Below are positions 11,362 to 21,443 of a stretch of 64,000 bases of DNA, one piece after another. The stretch spans positions 19,489,501 to 19,553,500 of the forward strand of contig CM065394.1 in the NCBI GenBank assembly GCA_033060915.1. Direction: 5' to 3'. The notes beneath the pieces were generated by a model that was given only the letters and a program-made list of their open reading frames with translations, was not told the DNA's origin and ran no database searches. Within the stretch, counting starts at the first letter, position 1. Each line of letters starts with the position of its first letter. Position numbers and translations under genes: made by a program. The DNA comes from Euryodendron excelsum (taxonomy: Eukaryota; Streptophyta; Magnoliopsida; Ericales; Pentaphylacaceae).

Positions 11362-11929
11362 AGGCTTTCTCTTTAAATTTTCGCACTTCCCCCTCTCTCT
11401 TCTCTCTCTAACGCACTTGGGTTTTCTCTATTTTAATCCCCCATCTCTTTCCCCCCCCTTCTTTGCATGCTTGAAACAAGGGGACTCCCAGTCCATGTGC
11501 AGGATTAGACTATTGGAGAGTCACAGTGTCGGGGGCTTTCCTTTAGGCTAACCGGAAACCACGTGGGTCCGGCCCCCTTGATTATGTGGTGAAGCCTTAA
11601 CCTTGTATGTTCACGACCCCAAAATTGCATTGTGCATATCATGGTCTTGCATATTCCAAAAATCGTTTTTAAAGTTGTTTTCAAAATCATTTTTAAACTT
11701 GTTTTCAAAGTTGCATCAAAATCTCCTTTTTCAAAACATGTTTTCAAAATCACAATCCTAGAGTGATTCTAGCCTTTCCATGGCTAGGATTACTTTAGGA
11801 AAGTGTTACATTTAAAGAGACCGGTATGGTCTATATTTTCAACTCCTTGTTTTCAAAACCACTTTCTTAAAGTGGTTCTAGCCTTTTTATGGCTAGAATT
11901 GCTTTAAGAAGGTGAGACTTTTTTACATT

Positions 11930-13420
11930 TTCTAAAAACTATCTTTTCAAAAATCTCTTCTTAAAAATCTCTTTTTCAACATACTTCCTAAAACTCTCCT
12001 TTCCAAAGTTGTTTTCAAAAACTCCTTTCCAAAACACTCTCCTCAAAATTCACTTTCCTAAAAACTCTCTTCAACAATTTCCTTCCAAAAATCCTTCTAA
12101 AAAACTCTCTTTCCAAAATCTTCCCTCTAGAAACTCCTTTCTAGGATTTCCTTCCAAAAACTTGTTTACAAAAAACACACTTTCCAAAAATCCCTTTCCT
12201 TAAAGTCCAAGTCAAGCCCTAGAGCTAACCATTAGGAAACCCTAATTTTCTTTCCAAAAACATGGTTTTCAAACTTGCCTTAAAACCTAGGTTTCCAAAA
12301 TCTTCCTTTTCACATTCAAACTATACATAGTTTTAAAATCTCTTTTCTATGTCAAAACTATAGCCTTCCGAATCTAAGGTTTCTAAAACTTCCCTTTCCA
12401 AATCCTTGCCCAAATCCAATCTTCCCTTTAGGAAACTAGATCCAATCCTCCGTTTTTTGAAACGAAATCAAACTTTCTCTTTTAGAAACAAAATCCAAAC
12501 CCTTCCTAATCCAAATCTTTCCTAATTCAACTCCTTCCTAAACTTCTCCTTTCCTAAATCTTAAGTTTCCAAAACTGGAACATAAAAATCTTTCCTAAAT
12601 TTTAAAACTCAACTTTCAAATTTTTCCTATTTGAACCCTTTCCTAATTCTACCTTCTTTTCAAATCTTAACTTTTCAAACCTAAGTTTTCAAACTTTTTC
12701 TAAACTCAAACTTTTCCTAATCTCAAGATTTTCTAAAGTTTAAAAACTTTCTAAATCTTAAACTTGCTAAAATCTTTCTAAAATTCTAAGCTTTCTAAAT
12801 TCAAAACTTTCTTAAGTTAAGACTTTCTAAATCTAAAACTTTCTAAATTATAAACCTTTCCAAATTTCAAATCCTTCCAAATTTCAAAACTTTCTAAACT
12901 TAAAACTTTCTTATTTTCAAAACCCTTCCTTTTTCAAAATCTTTCTTAAAATGAAACTTTCTTAATTCAAAACTTTCTAAACTCAAACCTTTCTTAATTC
13001 AAATCGTTTCTAAATCTTTCCTAATTTAAAATCTTTCTAAAATTCTAAACTTTCCAAATTTTAAACCTTTCTCAATTCTAAACTTTTCCTAATTCAAAAC
13101 ACTTCTAAATTCAACACTTTCCAATTTCAAAACTTTCCTAAAATGAACACTTTCCTAATTCCAAAACTTTCCTAAGTCGAAAACTTTCCTAATTTGAAAA
13201 CTTTCCTAAAACAAAACTTTCCAAAAATGACACTTTTCTAATTCGGAACTTTCCTAATCCAAATCTTTCCTAATTTCAAGCTTTCCAAATCTTCCAAGTC
13301 CAATCTTCAAGTCAATTCTTTTCCAAAATCTTTCTAAGTCAAATCCAGTCGTTCTTTTCTAAATCCTCTCTTTCGTAAGTCTAGGTTTCCTAAAACCAAG
13401 TCTTTCAAAGTCAAATCTTT
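11930..13420 (+). repeat. G-depleted degenerate repeat body of the LTR
   Basis: About 1.5 kb of 15-20 bp variants of CTTTCCTAAATTCAAAACTT. G is almost absent on the sense strand; 13007-13144 is 138 nt with no G at all. Plus copies share it at 22750-23700, 30450-31300, 46300-47000, 52210-53400 and 57520-59060. Minus copies show the mirrored C-poor tract (15000-16460, 27060-28030, 62890-64000). No coding potential. Confidence 0.9.
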
Positions 13421-13521
13421 TTGAATCTTCCAATCAAAGTTGAATTTCTCAATCTTCCAATTCAATTTTCAATTCAACTCCTTTTTCAAATCAAACATTC
13501 TATTTTCAATCGGACTCTTGT

Positions 13522-13634
13522 CCGAACTACGACTGACCTGATTCCTCCAAAAGGATACGTAGGCAACCTTCATAGGTGCGGTCACAACACTTTTCAAACT
13601 TTCAATTTCACCCTCATGGGTGCGGTCACAACAT
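13522..13634 (+). other. Conserved GAACTACGACTGACCTGATT / ACGTAGGCAACC block with a local duplication
   Basis: A sharp island of conservation at the end of the G-poor body: GAACTACGACTGACCTGATT, then GGATACGTAGGCAACC, then CATGGGTGCGGTCACAA. Here the last part is duplicated about 60 bp apart (GTGCGGTCACAAC at about 13576 and again at about 13620). Equivalent blocks lie at 23810, 31362, 35310, 47060, 53421 and 59095 (plus) and at 14919, 26931 and 62824 (minus). Function unknown. Confidence 0.85.
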
Positions 13635-14248
13635 TTTTCATGTTTTTATTCTCATAATCTTTTTCAAATATCAAATTTCACAACTTCTTTCAAATTTCAA
13701 ATTCCTCCATTTTTTTCAAATTTCAAATTCCAAAATCTTTCCAAATCTCCAATCTATTTTCAAATTTCTATTTTCAAATCTCTACTTTCAATTTTCAAAA
13801 ATTTTCAAATCTATTCAATTTCAAATCTCTTTCAAATCAAATCAATTTCTTTTCAAATCAATTTCCAAATCTATTTTCCAACTCTGTTCTATTGCACTTG
13901 CATATCATGCATCATGATAATTTTTAAACATTGTTTTATAAAGTGAATAGGATTGAACATTAGGTAGTTAAAGACTCTCATAGGTGAATTTAGGGTAGAT
14001 TGACATGTAGGTACCGAAAGCGCGGGGTAGGGTGATGGCTTAGTGCGTCTTTCCTGCACGTAACCAACCTCCGAACCTAGGGTCCCTGATTTCAAAGACC
14101 AGAAGGAGTTATTTTTCAAAAAGGGCTAAATGTTTTCCAAAGGTTGCTAAACAACCTGTTTTTCTTAAAAACCCTCTCTTGAGGATGTTTTTCAAAATCG
14201 TTTTCCAAAAACCCTAAGTGTAGTCTCTGGATTATTCTTAGTTTTTAG

Positions 14249-14290
14249 GTGACCTAACTCACCTTAATTAAGTTAGGTGGCGACTCTGAA
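14249..14290 (+). other. LTR-terminal palindrome with internal PBS-like TGGCGACTC
   Basis: GGTGACCTAACTCACC is followed by TTAATTAAGTTAGGTGG, able to fold with CCTAACT pairing AGTTAGG. It runs straight into TGGCGACTC (14278-14286), identical to the first nine bases of the family's tRNA-Arg-type primer-binding site. It sits about 155 bp before the LTR end and recurs in the other copies. Confidence 0.75.
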
Positions 14291-16949
14291 TCTTTTTCAA
14301 AAGCCCTTTATTCAAATCAAATTTTCAATTCAAACCTAGTTGTACTCATTCTTTTAGGAGGGTGAGTTCTGATGAGAGAGTACAACATTTTTCCCGCTTG
14401 TGTGAGTATTCCTCGAGTGCGAAAAATCTGGGCACGACAGTCACCTAAAAACTAAGCACAATTCGAAGATTACACTTAGGGTTTTTGAAAAACAATTTTG
14501 AAAACTTCCTTAAGAGAGGCTTTTTAAGAAAATAGGTTGTTTGGCAATTTTTGAAAATTTTTTTACGCCCTTTTTTGAAAATAACTCCATTTTGGTCTTT
14601 GAAAACAATGATCTAGGTTCGGAGGCTGGTTACGTGTAGGGAAGACACACTAAGCCATCACCCTACCTCGCCCTTGCGGTGCCTACATGTCTATTCACCA
14701 TAGATTTACTCATTAGAGTCTTTAATTAATAAATGTCTAGAACTATCCACTTTAGAAAAGAATTATATGATGCATGATATGCAAGTGCAAGAGAAATATT
14801 TGATTTGGAGATAGATTCGAAAAGAACTTGATTTGATGTTAAAAAAGAGATTTGAAAAGATAGATTTAATTTTGAAAGAAAAATTTTAGAAATTGTAAAT
14901 AGAGATTTGGAAAAAGTTATGACCGCACCCATGAGGGTTGCTTACGTATCCCTTTTGAGGAATCAGGTTAGTCGTAGTTCGTAGTAGAGTATGATTGAAA
15001 ATAGAAGATTTTGATTGAAAAAAAGAAATTGAGTTGGAATTTGGATTGGAAGATTTGAAAAGATTGGTTTTGGAAAGCTTGGTTTTAAGAAACCTAGACT
15101 TAGGAAAGATGGAACTTAGGAAAGACTTGAGGTTTAAGAAAGATTGGACTTGACTTAGAAGGGTTTTAGAAAAGATTTGACTCGAATGTTAGACTTGGAA
15201 GATTAGGGAAAAATTGAATTTTGGAAAGGTTCGAATTAGGAAAGTTTCAAAGTAGGAAAGTTCCGTTTTAGGAAAGTTTCATTCTAGAAAAGATTTCGAA
15301 TTAGGAAAGAAATATTTTGAAATAGGAAAGGTTTCGTTTTAGGAAAGTTTCGAATTAGGAAAGTGGTGAATTAGGAAAGTTTTGAGATTGGAATGTTTTG
15401 AATTAAAAAAGTTTTAACTTAAGAAAGTTTCGAATTCAGAAATTTTTGGCTTAAGAAAGAGTTGAGTTTTGGAAAGATTTGACTTAAGAAAGTTTTTAAT
15501 TTAGAAAGTTTTGGATTTGGAAAGATTTGAAATTTAGAAAGTTTAGAATTTTAGAAAAGATTCGAAGTTTGAGTTTTAGAAATACTTGAAATTAAGAAAT
15601 GTTTGAAAAATTTAGATTTGGAAAGTTGAAATTTGAAAAGGTATGGAATTAGGAAAATTAAGAAGCTTAAAGTTTAAGGAAAGATTTGAAAGTTTAAGTT
15701 TTGGAAACTTAAGGTTTAGGAAGGTATGAGATTAGGAAGGATTGAGATTAGGAAAGATTTGGATTTATTTCTAAAACAAAAGATTGGATTTTGTTTTTAA
15801 AAAGAAATGATTTGATTTTGTTTCCAAAAATGAAGGATTTGATCTAATTTTCTAAATAGAGATATTAGATTTGGTTTCCTAAAACGGAGGATTTGATTTG
15901 ATATGGAATTGGAAAGGTGAAGTTTTGGAAGTCCTATATTTTGGGGTAGAAAATAGGATTTGAAAAACTAAAGTTTGAGGCCAAAATAGGAAATTAGAAA
16001 TATGTTTTTGGAAAGAAAATTAGGGTTTTCTAACCATGGCTCTAGGGTTTAACTTGGACTCCAAGAAAAAAGGGATTTTGGGAAAGAAGATTTTTGGAAT
16101 GAGATATAAAAAAATGAGTTTTTGGAAAGTACGCTTGAAAAGAGAATTTTTGGAAAGAGTTTTTTAGGAAAGAGATTTTTGGAAAGAGTAGTTAGGAAGG
16201 AAACTTAGGAAGTGTTTTTGGAAAGTGAATTTTGAAGAGATCTTTTTGGAAAGGAGTTTGCAAAGAGTTTTTAGGAAAGTAAGTTTTTGAAGGAAATTTT
16301 TAGAAAACAATTTTTAGGAAGCAATTTTGGAAAGGAGATTAGAGAGAATTTTTAGAAAGTATGTTAAAGAAAAGATTTTAGAGAATAGACGTGAAAAGAG
16401 ATTTTGGAGAGGTTTTAAAAAAAGGTTTTTGGAAAGTAAGTTTGAAAAGCAATTTGGAAAGGGATGGACTTTCGCAAGCTTCTAAAAATATTTCACTTTC
16501 CTAAAATGAGTCTAACCATAAGAAGGTTGGAACCATTCTAAGATTGTGGTTTTAAAAACAACAAGGATTTGAAAATATGGACCATATTGGTCACTTTAAA
16601 TGTAACACTTTTCCAAAACAACCCTAACCATGAAAAGGCTAGAATCACCTTAGGATTGTGATTTTGAAAATAAGTTTTTGAAGAAGAAAACTTTCACACA
16701 AGTTTTAAAAACGGTTTTGATGCAAGTTTTGAAAACAAGTTTGAAAACGAATTTTGGAGAGATGCATGATCATGATATGCACAATGCAAGTTGGGGTTAT
16801 AAACATACAAGGTTAAAGGCTTCACTACATAATCAAGGGGGCCAAACCCACGTAATCTCCTGTTAGACTAAGAGAAAGCCCCAAACACGGTGACTTTTAA
16901 TAGCCTAATCCTACACATGAACCGGGGAGTCCCTTGTTTCAAGCATGCA

Positions 16950-16962
16950 GGGGGGGGGGGGG
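16950..16962. repeat. Homopolymer run G13
   Basis: Thirteen G in a row inside the minus-strand solo LTR, at the place where sister copies have a C-rich tract after the GCATGC motif. Confidence 0.95.
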
Positions 16963-17380
16963 AGAAGATAGGGGATTAAAATAGAAGAAGACCCAAGTGG
17001 GCTAGGAGAGGGAAAAGAGGGGGGGAATTGTGTAAACGTAAATAGGAAGCCTACCTTGTGTCTTCTTTTATTTGCTTTGTTTTGCTCGCTTTCTTTACTT
17101 CGATCTTTGCTTGGCTTTGCATTTGTCTTTGAGAGCTTTCTTTGATCTTTGGGAGCTTTAGAGTTGCAGCACTACAAGTTTTCAATGGAGGCTCTGGAGG
17201 CTAATATATGAGTATATATGAGTGTATGTAAGTGTATAGGGGCTAGGGTTTGGTGAATAGAGGCTAGGGTTTGGAAAACCTAAAGAGAACCAGGGTTTGG
17301 AGAGGTTTCAAGGTCTATGTATTGAAAAAGAGAGTTTTTAGACTAAGTTTGTAGACCTTTTCACGCTGGAGGAGGCTTTG

Positions 17381-17388
17381 TATTTATA
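17381..17388 (-). promoter_or_regulatory. TATA box of the 9134-18937 LTR
   Basis: TATTTATA on the plus strand, TATAAATA on the minus strand, preceded on the sense strand by the U3 GGCGCCAC-like repeats (17410-17470) and followed by the leader. Confidence 0.65.
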
Positions 17389-18942
17389 GACAGAGGATTG
17401 ACCTAGTGCCTGTTGCAGTGGCGTCAGGCAAAATTTCCTTCTGGCACCACTCCTAGCTAAATTTTGGCTTGATGCCACTTAGGAAAGTTTTAAGGTCGGC
17501 AAGCAACGTATCTTTAGAAGATTTGGGTGCCTGTACTAGTGACTACCATGCAATTTTTAGCCTGGCTTCACTAAGAGTGACTCCGGAGGTCTGGGAATGA
17601 TTTAAGGGGTCAGGGATGGCCTGGAGGGCCGGAAAGGGACAAGAATCCTTAGAATAGTGTCTTGGGGGTAGTAGACTTGAAGAATGATAACAGGATGTGT
17701 TAGAAGGGTTAACCGGGCAGTTAGGGGCAAAATGATCAATCGGGCTAGAAAACTGTCGGGATGGACTCAGAATATCTCAGAAGAAGACTCAAGACTTGGA
17801 AACATTACCTAGAATGTTCTAGGAGGTTACCAGTTTGATACCCAGAGCTAGTGTGGTTGGAAGAGGCGACCAATCCACCAGGGGCAAAACGGTCATTTTG
17901 CGTCAAGTTTATCGGAATTGACTCGGAATGATTTGGAAGAGTAATGGACGGCCGGGGATACTATCAAAAAAATTCCCGAGAAGTTACCGGTTTGATACCC
18001 AGAGTCGGTGTGGTTCCTGGGGTGCTCGGATGCCTGAGGATAAAATAGTCATTTTGACCGGAGAGTCACGAAATCAGCTCGAAACTGACTAGAAGGCACT
18101 TAAACATGCTGGATCGTCCTTGGGACAATCCTGGGAGGGTGGACTTACCGTTCTAAGGACTTAGGTACTTTTTCAAGAAACGTGCCGAAAATGGCTCTAG
18201 GGGAAATTTGGTCATTTTTCACTAGAGTGGGTTAGCAGGCACTACTGTTGACTTGAGTTTTGAGTGTTTCCATCACTCTGATGGCAGTCCCATGACATGG
18301 CAATTCCCTATATCCACCTGTTTGCGAGTGTTTCCGCCACTCTGACGGTTGCGATGTTTACAAGTATTTCCGTTACTCTAACGGGTCGCGATCATTCCAA
18401 AGACTGCCTAATCTTGAGATGCTGATAGGTGGACTTATCGCCTGAGGAATCAACTTTCTTAGAAGACGTGCCAAAATAGATATTTCTTCATTGGCGAGCT
18501 AGCAGCGCTAAAGGTGAACCCTTCTACCATCTCGGGGACTTGGGGTCTCATCCCGGTCGACAAATTTGAAGGAACTTACCATTCTATAGAGTTCTCGAAA
18601 AACGTGTCAGACAGGATGGACTTACTGTCTTGAGCAATCAACTATCTCGAAAGGCATGTCAAATTTAATTGGAACTTGAAGTGGACTTGAAATTGGATTT
18701 GAGATTAAAATGAGGACTTACTGTCTTCGAAAAGACATGCCCACTGGAATTGGACCAAAAATGCCCCAAGGGCACTTTGGTCGTTTTGCCTCTATTTGGG
18801 CCCAATGGCCCGCTAAGCGATCAATTGACTGGATTATGTTTGAAAAACTGATTTAAATTAGAATATGTCTATATTGACTTGAATAAAAGTCTAGACAAAT
18901 TGAAAATTGCCAAGAGGGCAAAAATGGGATGCTTACAACTAC

Positions 18943-19535
18943 CCCTGCCAGAGCTGATATTGAGGTTGAGGTTGAGGTTGAGGTAGCTTATTGAGGTGCC
19001 CACAGTGGAACTGCTATTTGGGAGGGTTCTCAGCAAAACTGAGCATGGGGCACCATAGAAGACTGCTTTGCGCTTGTTACTCTCTTGCCTTAGAATTTAA
19101 AGGAGAGGACATCGGTCCATCTTTTGTCGAGATCTCTTGGGGTTCGAATATAAGGTGTTTGCTTGACTGTTAAGTTCTAATTTTGGCAGATATGATAGAA
19201 TTCTTATTGATATGTCTTTGGAGGGATAATGCTTCTTTTGAGTTGACTTCTGGGAAGAGTGAGGTAACCTTTGGCTGGTTCGTTTTAAATGGATCAATTG
19301 ATTTGGAAGGGAGGTGTAGGGTGGGGTATTGCCGTAGGTTTCATGGTTTGTAAAAGGTTGAATCGACGTTGATTGGGAGGTTGAGGGTGGTTCATTGCCC
19401 CATTCTTTACTTCTTGTCAGCTATAGTAGTCTGAGCTTTTGAAGGTGTGTGCTGGTGCTGGAGATGTTTGAGGTTACTTGGTCGCAAGATGACTTTTTAG
19501 CTCCTTTTTGTGCTTTGCCTCATTCCTTATTTCTT

Positions 19536-19589
<54 letters not shown>

Positions 19590-20769
19590 GTGCAAAAATA
19601 GTTTATTTATGCCAATTCTAAAAATGCGTAGGAAAAAGGGTGAATGCATGTTATACTTTTTGATGAATGCATATATTGGAAAAGAATTGAATGCATATCC
19701 TATTTTTTTGATGAATGCACATACAAGAATGAAATTGAATGCATGTCATGAATGCACATGTATATGGGTTATTTTTAAAGAATGGCCTAGGGCCTATACT
19801 TTCGAGATTCTACCCCTTTGGTTGACATTACCTTCTTTTGAAGACCACCACACACAAACTTTTTTTTTGCTCTCGTTGCTCTTCTAGACTATTCTCTACA
19901 TTGAAAAACTCGCTTCTATGCTTCCTCTTAGAGATGTCGTTGATACCGTATCCTCTTGGAAATTACCATTTTCATCTTCGCTTATTAGTTCTTAGTCATG
20001 ACTTTTGCTTTAACCCAGTGTGGGCAGTGATCATTAGGTCAGGTTTTCCGAGGGAAATAATTGGCTCAAATGGGGTTTGCAAGGGGATGCTTTAACTGTA
20101 TGGTAGAGAAATTGAAACCTTTCTTCATTTGAAATTGAATTGCTTAGTCCATGAAGCCTTTGCACAAAATTTAGATAATGTTCCTAAAGATAGTGTATGT
20201 CTGCTAGTAAACCCCTATATCTTTTATCAAATCAACTACTTTGTGCTTACCCTAGTGTGGGGGATGGTTCTTGGTTTGGAGATATCTAAATAGAAATCAC
20301 TTAGGGCTCTAGTGGGCTAAGCAAAGAGTAGTGTTTATTTCTTTTTAGATGAATAGAACAATAACTTCTCATCTTTTTGAGGACTTGGCTGTCCATCGCT
20401 TAGTCAGGATATTACTCGAGTGTTGCCTTTTCAATAAGCTCCGCACTCCTTTATTGAGCCCATCTTCCTCCTCACTCTCACTCTCTCTTTTTCTCTCGAA
20501 GGTTTTAACCCCTATTGAATGGGTTGCCCATGATATCCCATCTTTCAAGTTGAGTCACTACAAAATGGTAAAGAATTCCTAAATGCAATAATCACCCACA
20601 AGATTACGAGACAAAGGGTATAAATTGAAAATTACGTCTTTTTTATTTCAAATCACGATGGCATGCAATGTTTATTTAAAGAAGATATGCAAGAAATAGA
20701 AAGATAGAAAGACAATAGATGAATTTTTTAGAAACATCCTTTTTCTTTTGTGCCTTTTGGTGAGAACCG
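18943..20769. other. Element E internal region without recognisable gene
   Basis: Ordinary-complexity DNA between the nested LTRs and the gag C-terminus. It has a GAGGTT hexamer run (18963-18984) and an (AG)22 microsatellite. Short frames exist on both strands, none over about 125 codons and none matching a domain I know. In an Ogre/Tat-type element pol would follow gag here; no RT, RNase H or integrase motif is visible. Confidence 0.6.
19541..19584. repeat. (AG)22 microsatellite
   Basis: Uninterrupted AG dinucleotide over 44 bases. It lengthens a chance plus-strand reading frame with an Arg/Glu run. Confidence 0.97.
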
Positions 20770-21443
20770 CTAATAGTGTTTTAGGACTATGCCATTCTTC
20801 TTGGTGTTCCATTCGCTGGATGTTTTCCCAGACAACGTAGGGAAAATTAACAAATCTTTCGCGATGTTTGGGGAATTGCCAAGGATGGTACTGTTATTGA
20901 TCTCCTCTTCCATGATTATATTGAATGTGTGATCTCGTCGTGGATTGGCAGGGATTGGGTTCACTTCCTTAATTTCAATGATCTTGGCATCTATTAGATC
21001 TTGGATTTTGTGTTTTATAGATCGGTAACTTTCTGTGTCATGGCCTAGTCCACCTGAATGATATGAGCACCTGAGTGTTGAGTTTAAGGAGGGTGGTAGA
21101 GGTTTGCATAGTGGTCTAGCTGGTATCGAGCACAGGTATCCGACTTTTAGCAGGCCATTGTAAGCATCTGTTAGGGTGCAAACTAGTTGGGAAAAAGGTC
21201 AATTTTGCCCTCTTGCTCTTTTAGGTTTAGCATACAACGGAGCCCAAACTAACTCAAAAGTAGGTACCTTGGGTGTCGCGGGTGTAGACGGTTGCAAGGC
21301 CAGCAAGTCAAATTCTGTAATTCTGATTCCTTTTAGGTTCGTAGCATGGGGGCCACTGAGACTTTGGATCTTACGCTTTAGTGTGTGGTAGCTTTCAATG
21401 TTATGACCTTCAGGTTCATGGGCTTTGTCAAGAGTGGGCTTAG
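20770..21443 (-). pseudogene. gag C-terminal region of element E, broken
   Basis: Gag packages the RNA in cytoplasmic particles. On the minus strand a frame contains CSYHSGGLGHDTESY followed by IKHKIQDLIDAKII, the zinc-knuckle-like plus helix signature typical of plant Tat/Ogre-type gag. The last knuckle Cys is Tyr here. An earlier related module reads EGHNIESYHTLKRKIQSL near 21400. Between them lies an in-frame TGA (about 21196-21198), and the frame ends at 20770. It is cut at 21443 by the plus solo LTR; the gag start lies beyond that insertion at 24714. No complete protein can be made. Lineage is inferred from motif style together with the PBS. Confidence 0.75.

Larger units (their letters stand above)
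9325..14439 (+). mobile_element. Plus-strand solo LTR, 5,115 bp, the fullest family copy
   Basis: Runs from TGTAAGCACCCCATTTTTGA to AAAATCTGGGCACGACA and is flanked by a perfect duplication GTCAC (9320-9324 and 14440-14444). The minus-strand host LTR reads on directly after removal. Order: minisatellite U3 (9510-10135), 157-bp triplication (10166-10636), hairpin (10959-10983), TATA (11036-11042), leader and donor-like GT (11360), G-poor body (11930-13420), conserved block (13522-13634), terminal palindrome (about 14249-14290). Confidence 0.95.
9134..18937 (-). mobile_element. Minus-strand solo LTR (4,684 bp net), host of a nested plus-strand solo LTR
   Basis: Starts TGTAGCGCCCAGATTTTTCG (complement of the LTR 3' end) and ends GGGATGCTTACA (complement of the LTR start). 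Both ends abut ACTAC (9129-9133 and 18938-18942), a perfect 5-bp target duplication. There is only one LTR and no internal region, so it is a solo LTR. It is split at 9324/14445 by the plus LTR. The R/U5 body runs 14445-16500, the leader and donor lie near 17054, the TATA box is at 17381-17388, and U3 runs to 18937. Confidence 0.93.

Noticed and set aside
14278..14286. TGGCGACTC taken as a genuine PBS marking an LTR end
   Set aside because: It lies 155 bp before the true terminus, which is fixed by target duplications; kept only as a finding about an internal PBS-like motif.
18937..18960. CTGGCAGGGGTAGT before the LTR start read as a polypurine tract
   Set aside because: The adjacent ACTAC is duplicated at the other end, showing it is target DNA, not the element's own internal sequence.
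19510..19887. 125-codon frame with an Arg/Glu run
   Set aside because: Created by the (AG)22 microsatellite; the rest has no recognisable domain.
19838..20095. Possible non-LTR retrotransposon fragment (WAVIIRSGFPREIIGSN region)
   Set aside because: No endonuclease or RT motif follows in any frame; the resemblance was only an impression.
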